Shown in pieces: positions 24,401-38,898 of a stretch of 64,000 bases of DNA. The stretch lies in the NCBI RefSeq assembly GCF_031877795.1, contig NC_133933.1, positions 20,984,029-21,048,028 on the forward strand, in the 5' to 3' direction. Position 1 is the first letter of the stretch. Each line of letters begins with the position of its first letter. This DNA is from Strix aluco (lineage: Eukaryota > Chordata > Aves > Strigiformes > Strigidae). The position numbers and the translations under genes were made by a program. Below the pieces are notes generated by a model. The model was not told the DNA's origin and searched no databases. It saw nothing but the letters and a program-made list of their open reading frames with translations.

Positions 24401-27400
24401 TGATGCTAAAAAACCTGCCTTGTCCTTGAAGTTTTCTTTGGCCAACAGAGCTGCTATGGAAATTTTTCTTTTCTTTTTTTGAGAAGTGGAGAGTCATAAA
24501 AGAAGTACAGACTGTGTCAGAAAATGACAGCAAAACAAGAAATGCCCTGGCAGAACAACAACTCTCTCTAGGTGGAATTACTGGTTTGGGGAAATACTCA
24601 CTGTATCCGAATCCCAGGAGCTGTAATTTCCGATCTGCAGTATATTGTTGCCATGGCAGATGAAGCCCAGGCCTCATTCTTCAGTCCTTTGAAATCGGCA
24701 TTAGTGGCTCCTGTGAGGGAATACCCTACAAGAAAATCTAGGGTTTGATTCCACAGGCATTCGTACACATCCTAATTGCTTGCTCAAGCAGCTCCGCTGC
24801 CTTCCAGTGGGACGAATCGCAGGTGTGAACTACCCATCTGTACATATTTGCAGATTCAGGACTTTGTGCTATTGCAGTAGACAGGAAACCACTCCTGGGA
24901 AAAATAAAACGGGTGTTGAAAGCACAATTGAAATAGGTAACCAACTGTTTAAATTTCTTTTAAATTATTAGGGGAGATTTTAATTGTTTTAATGGGCCAT
25001 ATGGAAATGGTAAGATTTCTTAGGGCTCACAAACTTTTCTATATATATTAACAGATTTCAAAACATTCTTGGTAAGTAGGTAAACATAATTTTATCCATT
25101 ACAGAAACAGCAAAGCTATAGGTTGTAAAGGGCAAGCAATTTCCCAAGAGTACAGGATAACAAATCAGTGTTTAGCTGGGTCTATAGGCCCTTCAAGACC
25201 TCATTCACCAGACTGTACTCCTATGGCAATATAGTTCCTTGTTCAAGAAGTAAATAAATTACCTCTTGCACATTGATATTCCTTTCTAATAACTATTTCT
25301 CATCACAGGAAGGCTTTATGCTCAGTGGCATGAAATGCAGGCCTGCTGCTTTGAGTCTTCTATATAAGGCAGTACAGAGTCATAGCTCTACTATTTTTTA
25401 ATGTTCAAGTGATGCGTATATAGTTTCAGGGATTTTTCCCTCAAATATATTTTTACTGACATGGTACCTCTGCATCATTACCTTTTCCACTTTCTTTATT
25501 TCTGTACTTTTCTTGTATCAGTTTCTGACACTGTATTAGAAGAGCAGCATTTCACAGTAATGTTATAGTCAGTAATTTAAAGACAGCTGAGGTGGAGATT
25601 TTTGTTGGCATTTCAATTATAGCTAACTGTTGGCTCTGTTATGGTCAGTAGGGCTGCCTATGGAGCACTAATTGGAAGGTTCTCACCCCTTTATGACTTT
25701 AACTACCATCTGTATATGTCTTCTTAGCTAGAGTCCTTCATAAATACATGAATGATGCATCCACAGGATTTTTTTTTAAATACAGTATTCATGTAGCAAA
25801 CAATATTACTTTGGCTTTCTTCATTTCCGTACATGTTATCGCCGTGTTATATTCGTGCGTCTGAGCATACTGCATGGGCCCACACCCCAGAAATAGGGTT
25901 GGGTTTTGAGCACTTTACCCTAGAATTTGGAGCATGTCCATCCAGGGCTTTACAGGATCACTGCACTTGCTGGACACAGAGGCATGAGTCTCCACAAAGT
26001 GCCGGTCAAGGAGTGCTTGCCCTTGAAGATACTGATGCCCCAGTCTGGTGGGGACAGACTCATAGCTTCAGAGATGTGGACCAGCAGCAGCTACAGCTTT
26101 GCTATTTTGTTTGTCTGTGAGAGGCGCGAATGTTGTCTGGAAGAAACTCTCCAGCAGCACTAGAAAACAGGGAGACTGGCTCTTTGTTCAAGGCTTTGAA
26201 AGACTTTTTTTTTCCCCTCCACGTCAGGCTGCCAAGAGGTGGCCTTGGTTCTAGGTGTAGATTCATCTGTTTAGTGTCCTCCAGGCTGAACACACGTAGT
26301 GCTGGTTATCAGCTGAAAGAGGGAATGAGGCAGGGGGTGCTTCAGAAGTTTCTGCTTGCATCTCCTTGAAGATTTTCTGCATTCCACAGAAAGCTTGTTA
26401 ACCTCTGTTTTAAAGGGATGGCAGGCTGCTATTTTTATTAGCAGTGCCTAACTTGCCGGCTACAGTACATCTTTACAATGTTCATCGCATAAAGGAGTTT
26501 ATACATTTCTGTAAAACACCTTATGCTAGTATCCTACTTTTATGAACAACAGCTTTGGGCTTCAGCCTATGTTGCATAGAAATACCAAGGGTTTTGTTAG
26601 TCTGAACTCAACTGATTCAGGTTGGCTCTCGATCCTAGAAGCCCACAAGTCCTAGAAGCCTTAATCTTCAATATGATGTCAACCGCTTTTCTTAAAATGC
26701 TCCAAAGAAGGAAAAAGGTGGACCTAGACTATATGGAGGTCTAAATTTCAACTTCACCATCAAGTATAGCATCAGTGTAGAAGTTTCCATGGTGGTGAGT
26801 TCCCCCAGTTGGAAAGTCCTTTTCCAACACCAGTATCTGTATTTCAGCAGCTGCTGTAGCAGAACCCAATGACCATGCTTCCTCTCCTAGCCTGCCTAAC
26901 AGCACGCTTCCAAGTTATGCTTGGCTTGCATGGTCATCTGAATGCTATTCCCTCTTGTTGACCTTATTGAAGAGGTGATGATGGAAAATACTTCCTAGAA
27001 AGAAATTGTTCCAAACTGATCACTAATCATTCCCTGCTATCTCAATGCTGAAATAGCAATACTCACTACGTCAGAGGCTACTTCTGCCAGATAAAGGGAT
27101 AATCAGCTGAAACATCTGTTTGTTTCAGAGGATTATCCTTGAGTGAAGGAGGTAGGAAAATCAAAAAGCATACACAAAGGCAGACAATATGTTGGTTGTG
27201 GCTTTCTATACTTTCATCGCATGTTATTTGCTCTTTTGTAACTCAATATATGGGCCCTAAATATTGTTTTGGTGAACAATAATAACAGTAGCACTTATAA
27301 AAACTGCAACTTTTGCCAAAAACAGCATAAAATAATCCTTTAAAGACTTAAATCTTATAAACAAAGCCCTAGGAAATAAACATCCTTTACAACAGTCAAA

Positions 27401-27539
27401 CTCAGAGCAAACATTCATTTTCTCATTGCCAAAAGCATTTCTTAATCTGAGAAAGTGAGAGAGAATGACCACTATCATGCCTACACTTTGAACAATCTAT
27501 TTGCAAGAATAGATATGGATGTTACACTTTTATAAAAGA

Positions 27540-27552
27540 GGGGGGGGGGGGG
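27540..27552. repeat. Poly-G (13) run
   Basis: A 13-base uninterrupted G homopolymer in A+T-rich intron sequence. Its length may be unreliable in the assembly. Confidence 0.85.
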
Positions 27553-30500
27553 AAAGTGGTGGGCTAGTGAGCTGAAATAATCAAAAGGGCTGAAATAATG
27601 AGCACTGCATCTAACCCAACAGGGTCAAGGTGTATAAATTAGCAGCATATTTTCTTGACAAAGTAATCAACTACAAAATTCATGCATTTTCTCATTTTTT
27701 GCAAGGCCAACTCATCTTTACAACTTAAGAGACCTTTTACCATGTAAAACAGACCAAAAATAGGAGATCCTGCAAGAAAGCTGCAATTAAAGTAAAGTAG
27801 TGATGCAGACCTTTGAAATAAATCTGAGGGAAAACTTAACGATTCTGGAAGGGTATGTGTAAATGAAACTTCGCACTGACATTTCAGGTTCAGTGGTGAT
27901 GCTGACTGTCATTTTTGCTGGCCCTAAAGCAAAACCAAACAAGGTTAACCAAGCCTCTTACAGCAAATTCTATCAGCTAGATAAGATGCGCAGCACTTAA
28001 TGTACAGTACATTGGCTGATTGTGAATGTCGCCAGTGAAGAATGTGAGGCCAACTCATTTTTTTGTTAAAAACTCTGACTGGGACGATTCCATCTCTGCA
28101 TAAAGAGATTATCATTGTGTCACTGATTGGTTAACCTGTGTTCCCATTATTCAGGATTATGCATGCAGTAAAAGGTCTATCCAATACATGTTGAAAAATC
28201 AGTGGAAGAATTCCTATTGATTTTCTATAGATTGTGACATAATATTGGACCCAGTCTTTCACTTCATTGCTTTAGCACTTGATTATCAGTACTGAAGTGT
28301 CAGCTAACAAAAGCCAAGGAACCGTGGCAATATTTTTCTCATATGACTCATGAATAGATGTGTATATAAAATGGGAGCATTAGACGAAGGCAAGTTCTTA
28401 TACAATTTATACCTCTTTAATTATCTTCTGTCACAGCAAGTTATTATTGTTTTTAATTAAGCAAATGTCCTTAGACTGGCAAGATGTGCTGCTTCATGCT
28501 TTATCCCTGCTGGAAATGTGGAAGGAGAGCTGAGGTTTCAAGCACCCTGACATCCAGTACTGTATATTATGTTTCCCTAACTCTCTCTTCAAGGTGAGCA
28601 GTCAAGATAAGCCAATGATCTGCAGCCCATCTAATTTGTTTTTCCATCATTTTCTTAAGTTGTCTTACATGCAATAATCATTACAGTGTAAGTGACACTG
28701 CTGGGAAAATCAATTCTTCCTCACTGAATAGAAAATAACTTACACTACACTTGAATCATAATTGGTATTTTGTTTATTTTGTCAGACTTGTAGTTAACTG
28801 CTGACTACTTTGGCCAAGAAAGTGCTGTGTCTTCTGGCAAGGCACTGCTTGCTATAAAACATTACGAAATCTACTTCTGACTGAAATGTAATAAAAACTG
28901 CTTATGGATCTACACTGAATTTTCTGTCAGATGTTCGATATTATGTCCTTGAAGATTAAAAATTCTCCGAATATTTATTAGCAAGATGGAGGGCTATTCC
29001 AGATAGGCTTTGAACCATGCTCATCACTGGAGCTTGTGAATGACTTTCAGTAGTACATCTGTCATATATTCTATTATTATAAGATTATTATTCCCCTTTT
29101 GCTGTTTATCTATAATTCAACCACAACAATAAAAAAGACTCCTGTGTGCTATATGTGGGCACAAAGCCCACATAACTGATGCCAGCTTTTCAACCTGAGG
29201 ATGAATGGGAGTTAGCAGAGGTTATCAGCACCATGCATTGTTCTCACACCTCAAGGTTATCATGTGGTGTGCCAAAAACCTCTTCAGCTATACTGTATTT
29301 GATTAAATAAATCCAGGGCTGGTAGTAAGTTATATTGGAGGAGGGGAAAAAAGGGTTTTTTAAGTGCTTTAGTTTCATGTGCAGCACTTGTGCTCCAGAA
29401 CTGATGCTCGAAGCGTTTGTCATAAAATGCCTGCGATGAAAGGGGAGCTCATGGTGATGTCCCGGTGACGAACAGTACAAGCCCTCCACTTCCAGACCCA
29501 GGGCTGGTGATCTGGGGTCCAACTGAGACTTGGAAAGCTGTTTGGAGCTGCAATATGCTTTTCCTGGGTTTCACTACTGAGGCCACTATTAATCAAAACA
29601 AGCTTATCTGAAGTAGAGTCATCCCCCTATTACCCCCAGTAAGGAGGCAACCAGGATTCTCCATTTTTCTCCACCCTTGTAGGTGGTGTGTCAAGTAGCA
29701 GGAGCATCGGTGTGCTGTACCCTTACATTGCCACAACAGATCTGGAGATCATCTTTTGCGGTGAGCACCCATGTGAGCAGCTGTGTGCCCAGGTGAAGGT
29801 GCACCGTGCAGAGCGGGGACCCTGCCGCTTCCACACTCCTGCTCAGCTCCTCAGTGACCTGGCCCTTTGCTAGTGGAGCTAGCCCTGGAGCAAAACACTG
29901 AAGCTTCCCTGGTGCAAAGTCCCTTTGGGGAAAAAAACCCAAAACAACACAAAGAGGAAAACAAGGTGCCTGTGTGCAAATGCCCCCTCCCGTTGCCTGA
30001 TTGTAGTCAATGACATCCCCCTCCAGTGGATAATCCTTGGCTGACTATTTGGGGGAGAGAGAGCTCCTCAACGCTCTTCAACACCACTTCCTAACTTAAT
30101 ATGTGGATAAAATCACTTTTCCAGTGATTTGACCCAGAATCTCTTCACTTGGGCATTAAATCCCATATATAATGCAAGATACTTTGTGCTTGTCTATTTA
30201 GTTCTGTCCTCCCTTAAATTCCTGCATATTTCTTCAGGACAAAGGATCCATTTCCTGATTTTTTTTTTTTTTTCCCCTTCTGGGGAAAGGAAAAAGAAAG
30301 GGAGACTGTGTTTGTGTTTGGATAACCAGAAGCGTTTTCAGGCTCTGTATCCAACTCTGTGTACAGCTGTTCTGGGAGAGATACTGAAAAGTTGCAAGTG
30401 GATTCCTGTGCCACCTTATCTCATTCAGACAAGAGAAGACACCCCTTGGCTTATAACGATAAGCTACAGCCTTGATCGATTTGATCTGTGCTTTTGTCCT

Positions 30501-30673
30501 TCTTCATAATTTGAGCTATTGATTCTATTTATTAAAACTAATTTAAAAAACACAAGCCCTGAGTGCTCTGCTGTTCCAGATCAGGCTGCTTCGGGCAGTC
30601 TGATCTGAAGTTAATCCATTCACTGCTGATTTATTTTCACTCTGTTTTCAAGCAGAGTTCTGTTCGGTGTTTC

Positions 30674-30691
30674 TTTTTTTTTTTTTTTTTT
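30674..30691. repeat. Poly-T (18) tract
   Basis: A homopolymer run in intron 1. Other T runs of 13-17 bases occur at 30259-30273, 37325-37340, 37628-37641 and 51893-51909. Confidence 0.85.
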
Positions 30692-32119
30692 GTCCTCTGT
30701 TTCTCTCTGAGAAAAAAGACATTCAATTTCACACCTCCAGTGAGAACAGGGGGGTCTAGATTCCTTTTTCTGATATATGAAGTGAGCTCAGGAAAGTTTA
30801 CCTGTCTCATATTCATGCAGTTTTTGCTCAGATGGCAGACTACTCTGTATTGTTCTCTAGTGTCTTAAATCAAAAACCTACCTTTATGCTAGAAAAAAAA
30901 AATCTGAGTATTTTCTTAAATGATTCATCTTGCCATATTGGAGTTAACGGGACTCACCGTGTTCCTGAATTAAGGGCCAGTGGAGGAAATCCTTTCCCTA
31001 CTTCTTCCTGGGAAGCACAGGTTTGTGTAAAGGCTGGGGGATAGTTCCTTAAAAATAAATACCTTTATTCAGACTTAGAGAATCAGGTAAACCCTTACTA
31101 TTAAAAACAGATACAAAATAAAGCCTTAAGGAGCTAGGCACCTTTTAGCACCAAGCTAAATTTAAGTCTCTGGCCAAGAACCAGCAATTAGTGCTTAGTG
31201 GTATTTATTTACTGTCAGTGTGTTTTGCTGGTGATGTTATTGTAGCCTTCTTTCCCTTAGTTTAACACAATTGTTTAAATCTTCAAACTTCAAATCCTTC
31301 TGCTGTTTAAAAGCTCTGTGGGTGTCCTACTTGCACAGGGCCTGCCTATTGTGACCACTGCATCTCTTCATCTTTGCTGCTATAGCATATTCTTTCCACA
31401 GTAAAAAGTCTTATAGTCTGTTCCTAATTTATCCTGAGGTCTCCTTGGTCATCTTCACAGTCTAAAGCCTGTGATTTCTTCTGCAATATGTCATAACTAT
31501 CAGCTGGAATCAATCAGACAAAACATATGGTCATGAAGAAAACAGTACAGGGTGATAGACTCCGAAGACTTGCTGTGCTTTTAAAAACATTACACTTTAC
31601 TTCAGAATCAATATGGACACAGAAGGATGAAGTTAGTATTACTGAATATTTCTTTGTAAGTTAGAAATGCCTTATGTAGTGCAGTGGGAAGATATCTTCG
31701 TTTTGACTTGAGTCACAGGTAGAGTATTTATTGGATACCTGCTAAAACCAATATTTAAGCAAAACCACAGCTGTTCAGGTATGGTAAGAAAGCAAAGCCC
31801 CTCAGCTTGTTTGTGATGCAGTCTTGCCCCAAAACTTCACAGAGATGTTGCAAGAGTCTTCTGGGAGTGGTCAGCAGCTCAAATTTGGCACATCAACACC
31901 AACCAAGGGCATGTTAGATCCTCTTTCCACAACCCCCTGCCTTGCCCCTAGGCTTCCAGGCAGGAGTACAGCCCCACAGAGACATGATGATCAGTTTTTT
32001 CTGCTGTAGGAAGGGAGCCCCTCCTTTGCCTGCTCTCTCCCTGCAATATAAGCCATGGCTATGGTAAGGTGGATCAAATATCCTGTGTACAATAGGGATT
32101 CTTAAGAGCTGCTAAAGGT

Positions 32120-32660
32120 AGAGTAAGAATAGGGCAAGCATTTAAGATGTATTACCACAATACTCCTCCAGCCTCCAACTAATTCCAGCCCAAGGGACTG
32201 CCTGAAATTCTTGTTTGTTTAGTAACCCTAATTTACCTCTCCTCAAATTACTTGTACCTTCTACCTGTGAGCCCACATCAGCTTCTTGCACCCACGCAAG
32301 CTGCATGAAGGAGTTCTGACAGTCCATGTGCACTGTGTGAAGAGCCAAGCCCTCTTGTTTGCTTTGAATCTAGCTGTCTCTGGCCTTGCCTCTAAGCTTT
32401 TGTAATGGAAGAGCTGATACAGCATCAGTCCTTGCCCACCCTCTCTGAGACATTTTGTAGACCTCTAGCATCCCTTTAAGATTTTCACGCTGGGAAGTCC
32501 AAGCCAAATTGGTTATTCCTCTTAAGGAAGCCATATCATGTCTTTGCTGAGCCTTATTGCCCCCTCTTTACCTTTCCCAATACTCAGATACCCTTTTTGA
32601 GATGAAACGTATCAGAACTGCACCCTCTATTCAAAGGCTATGTGAACCACTGTTTTTTTA
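32120..32660 (-). mobile_element. Ancient CR1-like LINE, 3' domain
   Basis: Read on the minus strand, this matches the conserved CR1/L3 3' region in order. A block like the family's VQFWSPHLKKDI-LE segment, encoded by GCAGTTCTGGT-like text ending in CTCAAAAAGG, lies around 32590-32625. It is followed by a run like RATKMI-GM--LPYEER and by the gaggtctacaaaatg block at about 32450-32470. The trailing text near 32150-32190 resembles the family 3' end (GGAGGCTGG-AGTATTG). All frames are broken. This is recognition of an old family from memory, with boundaries good to about 30 bases. Confidence 0.65.
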
Positions 32661-33499
32661 CTGTAGAGAAGGGAGAGGAAGTTTTAGAACAAGAGTGCAG
32701 CAAACAAGTGACACAAAACCCTTAAGCATTTGGAGTATTATGAGCCTGAATCTGCTTTTTAGTCCACCTCCCAAAGTGGGGGTGGAGAGCACAGTAAGGG
32801 ACAACTTGAGATTTTGCAGTGGCAGTGCATTTCTGCTGATTTTACAAAGATTATCAAAATGATCTGGCAGAAGAATTTGCGGAGAGCTGAAACATTCTAA
32901 TATTTTTTTATTAAAGAATGCTGAAGTATTCTTGTCACATTTATTTTTGGAAATGTCTTGTAGAGACAATTCTGTGTGATGAAATAGGAGTCTGAATGTG
33001 GTGCTGAAAATATTACCCCTGATTCAGTTTTACCCTTTGATCTTCTGGCAAAGGGAAGTGACTAATCCTTGATTTGTGTCAACCTAAGGAGCAAACCCTT
33101 CTGCAATGTATAAAAACTTGCACTGGCTGTAAATATGGAAGGATACTTCAACGCTTTAATCTAGACAGAAATCGCCTGTTTCAAAGAGTGCCAGAATAGG
33201 TGGTGTTTGCTTGTGCTGGTCTGGGTATGTCTCCTCATTTTGGCAGAGTTGTCCCAGGCTGGCTGCAGTGCAGGTTCTTTGCTGCTCTGGTGTGTATCTC
33301 AGCAAAGAGATGTGTACCTCTCCAGCTCCGCCTGGCTCGGGGACATCTTGAGTAGAGTGATGTCTTGGTAGCCAACCTTCTACGCATATTTCTTCTTGAA
33401 TGTCTACCATCCACAGTAGCAAGGAGTTGCATCGTTGAACTACATGCTGTGTGAAGACTGAACTCCTGCATTGCAAATCTTCTTCACCCAGCTATTGTC

Positions 33500-33650
33500 T
33501 CACTACCCTGGTCATCATACATGTTTGTCACCTTGCTCCTCACTCCCCTTCCAGATCACTTATTACGCAGGCCCTGAGCAGGTCTCCGTGGGATGCCATT
33601 CATGACCTTCCTTCACTCAGATGACTGTTACATTTATTCTTGTTTCTTCC
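33500..33650 (-). mobile_element. Ancient CR1-like LINE, reverse-transcriptase palm fragment
   Basis: The minus strand carries a decayed counterpart of the palm segment G-I/V-P-Q-G-S-x-L-G-P-x-L-F (text at about 33560-33605), then NDLEKG (about 33535-33560), then the equivalent of F-A-D-D at 33509-33522. It probably belongs to the same insertion as the 3' domain at 32120-32660, since order and strand agree. The two parts are about 870 bases apart, against about 430 in the long CR1 of this window, so something was probably inserted between them. Confidence 0.5.
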
Positions 33651-36600
33651 GGTTAGGTTTTCTCCAATTTTACACAAGAAGATGCCTATCACAGTCATTT
33701 AGAGAGCTGATGACACAGTCAATTCAAGGGAGCTGATGGAAGGGTGTGTGGGAAGGAGGCAGAAGTCTAGTTTTCATCCACTGAGGTTAGATGTTGCAAA
33801 AGATATATTTTCCCAGGCATAACTGCTAAACTCTTTCTTAGAGGTCTTTTGTAACCTGCAGCTGTGCCATGAGCAGGTCAAGTTTCTCCCATCTCTATTT
33901 CACCGTTCTGTTACCCTTTTTAAGAGGACCATGTTTGTTTATTATTCTTAAGTGCTCCATAAAGGGTTCATGTTTGAGAAGCACTCCGAAGGTGAAAGCA
34001 CTAAGCACATCTTTATTCTGAACGTAAGCTAGTGTTTCAGTTGCAAGTGTGGTCAAGCGGGCATCTTTCTGAAACAATATTACTCACTTTCAAATGCATT
34101 AAAGATCCATGCTTGACTCCAGTGCAAGCTTTGCCCTGTGTGTTACTGAGAAGAGACCTGTCAATCTTAAAGGAAATAGTACAGTTAGTATTTTTAAGGA
34201 TGCAGGTACACTAGCTGCTGTGCTATATTTATTCAGGAACATCATTTTAATATGTGAAAGTAAATCCATGGCTAGTGGAAGATAGATAGACAGACAGGCA
34301 AACTCAGCATTTTCAGTGCCAAGATAATTCTTGCTAAAATAATAGGAAAACATAATTTTTTCCTTTTTTTAGTACAAGGAGAAGTGATAAGGATTCCTTG
34401 CTTTGTCATTCTATCTGGTGATGTCTCTGGGGAAGAGATCTCAAGAACAAAGAAAGACTGTGAGGGAGAAGAAATGCTCTCAGGAGAGTGCAGGATGAAA
34501 TTGAAAGAGTCCATCTACCTGCAAATTATATCCCTGTGAATGTTTCCCTCAGCAATCACTAATAGATGAGCTGAGAAAAGTTCTTGAAATGGAAACTGTG
34601 CAGCTAGGAAGAGCACCAGTGACATGGAAATGAGTGGTGAGCAATGGCAGTAAATGGGAACATTTACAGGACTTGAAGAAAATGTGCAAAATGCATTACA
34701 GTGCGAGGACTACGAGCTCTCTTGCACACGCAGGGGCTTGTTGCTCACGTTAATCTCGTGGGTGCTCCCATTCTCAATGTGCTGTGTGGTGCATCTTCTT
34801 GCACAGGCAGCAGCAATTCCAGGAGCCAGCTTCTGTCCCCCTGGAAATAGTCAGCAGAGACGTTCAGCTTAGAGGAAGGCAAGACCAGAGGGGATTAACA
34901 GCAGGTTTTGCTTCTTTGCATGGTGCTAGAGTAAAAAAGGTGGGTATCTTTCACCTTCGTCACTTTTCCTGTTATTTCAAAACATAAGTATTCAAAATCT
35001 AAATGTGTACTTCAATAAGCAAAAAGAAGGAAATGCTGCACTCACCACAGTGGTAGAGAAGTGGGGGCATATGGCATAGGCCCAGCATATTTCTGTATTT
35101 CAGTATAGTTTTGTCTAGCTGGTGCCCTGAGAACAGCAGAGTATATGCCATTTGCATCCAGGACCTCTCCTTCTGGAGATGCTGTTTTCCTGAGACTTCT
35201 AGTTGAGTTAGCTGTGTTTGGCATTCACAATGCTCTTTGGAAAATACAGCACGTATTAGATGGCAGAGAGAATATTTACTTTTATAAAGCTCATAATCAG
35301 ATCTAGAGGAAAAAAAGAGTGCGATCAAGTCTCCAAGTGCTATTGATTAAATGGTTTCTGACTGCTCTGGCATCAAGGAGTATCAGATATCTCATTACAA
35401 CTTCAAACAAGCCTTTGGACGTATCCAAATTAATCCAAATATTTGGTGGGGACCCGGTTACTTCTTAGGTTGTGTGTGCTAATTAGGGAATGTAACAGTG
35501 AGTATCTTTCTTTTTATTTTATTAATATTCTGTGTTATTTCACCTGTGTCTCATTAAGCAACGTAGGTGCAGGGACTCCTTCTGAGTCCCCACACGTAGG
35601 TATAGTGCCTAAGAGAATATGGATGAGAAAGTAGGTAAAAAGCATGCTATCTCTTTCTAATGAATTTGTCAAGCAAGATAAAGTGACAGAGGTAAGTTTT
35701 GCTAAACCACGATGGTTCAGCATGACATTTTACATAAAAGCTTTTTCTTTCACCTTCACTAAGGCATCCAACTCAGAACCTAAGAAATTTTGTTGCTGGA
35801 CAATTTGTGTCAGTCAATAAAAATAGCATCATGTATGGAGGGCCTACCAACGTAGAAAGTCCTGAGGTCTTAGAGGCAGAAACGCTACACACAAAGAATA
35901 CTTGTCACCTTTCTGCTATGACCTCAGCCGATGAACCAACCACTGTTCTCTTCCTGCTGTAGAAAAAGATCTTTTTTGACACATTCTTGGGACAGGAGAA
36001 GAGTTGAAGTTACTGGCTATGTGTGAGCAGGATGGCTATTCTTGCTCTGAATCAAAAGAGGGTAAGAAAGTTTTGAGGACAACACCTAAAAAGCCCCCTA
36101 TCTGGTTGGACTGTGAACATTTTCCATAACCCTATTTGCCTTGACAAGTTGCCCACGGCAAAGAACACAAAATAAAACAATCTTTGTGCAAGAACAAAAT
36201 ATCCAGTACTTGTACAATGCTCCTTTTGTTAGGAAAGTATGCAGAGATATTAATATAAATAGAGGCAAAACCAAGAGTGTGCTCAGAGTGAATGAATTTT
36301 TAATGGCTCCTCACCATAAAAATGGTTGCAGATATCAAGGTCAGATTTTAAGGAAATTGCACATTTATCGCATGCTGTACATTTCTCAAAGTCCCATGTG
36401 AGTAAGCTGTGAGGAACAAGCATGTGCTCTTCTAAAAGTAGTGTGATGTCTTACAGGATAATCGATACTAATAAAAGTATAGCTATTTGTAAAAATAAAG
36501 CAATCACTATTTTCTGGCTCTCTGTAACCAAGACAGGATAACTTCATTCACTTGTGTTATCTTACACAAAACACTTTTCACAGCATGCCTTTGACATTAA

Positions 36601-38409
36601 TAGAAGCAATTTTAACTGTGCTTTCAAGCTTACTGCTGGCCTTTTTTGTGGATAACTCATTCCTAGCAGTTAAATTCTTCCTGGATGCGAACATGATAAC
36701 TGTGATTCTGCTCATAGGCCTAAAGAGGACTTGTTTGTTATTGCGATTTGTGCCCGGTGGCAAAACTTTCTTCTCTGTGTGTACGTGCTGTAGAGGAATC
36801 CAGAGCTCTAGCTTTGCTTTGCTTTGCTCAGGCTCTGGGCAAGCTTAGAGCATGGAGGAGATCCTTCCTGCCAAGATGGCATTGCTTTGCTTTCTGCTTT
36901 ACTTGTCTCAAGAGTGCAGGACGCAAACTTTGCGCTTTGACTTGCAGCCACCCAGATCCACGGAAGGGACCAACGTTCTAGAGTGTCAGAGGGTGCTCTG
37001 CAGCAAGTCTGCTCAGGGCAGATGTCGTCTGTGTTTCTTACATATCTTGTGTGTTACGGCTACTTGCACCTAAATCTTCAACAAAATTATTTGTCAGACA
37101 CTTTACAAAATGGGTTAACATACACAGGCAACTGGTCTGAATAGTCACAACCCTGTTCCTTTCCAGCTTTATCTGAGCGTAAAGCAAACCAGCCTAAGTA
37201 CAGTGAAATAACTGCACTAAGTGTAGGCCATTAAACATCTCAGATCAAGTAAAAGTCCTGGTGTTGCGTCTCTTTTTCTGACTAGGAATTTTGCAATCTT
37301 CTCTTTTCTTTTTCTCTATCTTGGTTTTTTTTTTTTTTTTCACTCCCCCATCTCCAGATTCATCCCACCCTATTGAAGCAGAGGTATTTAAAATCATCTT
37401 GGAGCTTTATTTTTAACTGCCTGCACGTGTGACCTCGGAAAGAAGCTCTCTGCAGCATTGTGGGGGGATGTAGAGCGTTACTGAGGACAGTGTATGCTTT
37501 GTCCAGAAACGAAAAGGGTATCAGTGCTGAGACTAAACATACCATGGTTTTGGAAAACTAAGACCAGGGGAGGGAGAGTAAGCTTTACAAGAATGTTCCT
37601 TGGACACTTTTGCAGTCTCTTAGATGCTTTTTTTTTTTTTTCTCACAATTTTCTGTCCTTCCTTATCACTCCTTATCAGCTGTTAGCTGCTGAGGGGCAC
37701 TCTGTGCAACTTATTAGCTGACCTAAGCAAGGTCCTGGGGAAGAAACAAATCCCACGGTGACCTTGCTGTGCGCCTGTATGAGCAGCATCACAGCTCTGC
37801 TGGGGAAACAGGCATTTTGTTATCCATGTTTTGGTATTGTGGGCACTCTACAAGTGAAATGCCAACAGGACATCAGCTGTGTGCTCTTAAAATGCTTCCC
37901 TTCAGCTTTTTGTGGCTGGGTGGCATTATTACACTGAGCAAGTATTCACTAAATTTAGAATAAGAATGCCATCAGTACTATTCATTATCCTTTTAATCTA
38001 ATTCAAAACAGGAAAGGAAATTGATTTTTAAGGGAGACCACTAGTAAAGATTAAGGAGTGATTTTTTCACGAGCTACTGCACATATTGCCTTTTAGATTC
38101 AGACCTGCAAAGCAGATGAACATCGCTAATAACTTTATCATCACAGTTCTAATAGTATTTACTCTGTCTGTACATTTCTTTGTTTAATGGCACACAAACC
38201 AAAATATTTTCTTTCTCAAAGATGCCCCTTACACCTCTCCCAGACCTGAAGAGATTCCCAAGTAGCATACCTGAAAGGAGGGCATGCGCCCTTCCAGATT
38301 TATCCTGCGCTTTTCAGTCAGATAAAAGAATTGTTTTCCCTTGCGTTGCTGAACATGATGTTATAGGATATGGAATATCTCCCTGGTTAGTTCAGGTGAC
38401 CTGCCCAGT

Positions 38410-38426
38410 TGTGTGTGTGTGTGTGT
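38410..38426. repeat. (TG)n dinucleotide repeat
   Basis: A short uninterrupted GT run of about eight units in intron 1. Confidence 0.85.
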
Positions 38427-38898
38427 CCAGCCTATAGTCCACCCCCCAGGCTACTCACTGCAAGGGGCAATGTGAGAACAAAGGCGGCCTTGATGCTGTG
38501 CAAACACTGTTCAGCAAAAGCTGGAGATTAGTGTGTTATCAGTATGGTTTTGGTAAAAAATCTAAACCACAGCACCGTATGAGCTACCATGAAGAAAATT
38601 AACTCTCTCAGAGCCAGGCCCAGTACAGCCTGAAACTGTCTTCTCTATAAAATGTATATTGCCTAATGTTTCCTTGGAATACTCACCTTTACCTGCTTCT
38701 ATTATCCCACAAAGGAGCAAGCCAGCTGCACAGTCTAGATAACTTGTCCTTTCATAAAAATTTGAAGGGGATGAACAGTTAATTTGAGCACATTAGGTGA
38801 ATGCAGTGATTAAATGTTTCAAGCCAGGTTGTGCATATTAGCAAGGGATTACAGTCTCTCTCTCATAAGTCAATTTACATGTGTGTAAAGTAGGGGCT

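Noticed and set aside
30129..30509. 126-codon plus-strand open frame in intron 1
   Set aside because: It spans a poly-T tract read as a Phe run and shows no conserved motif.
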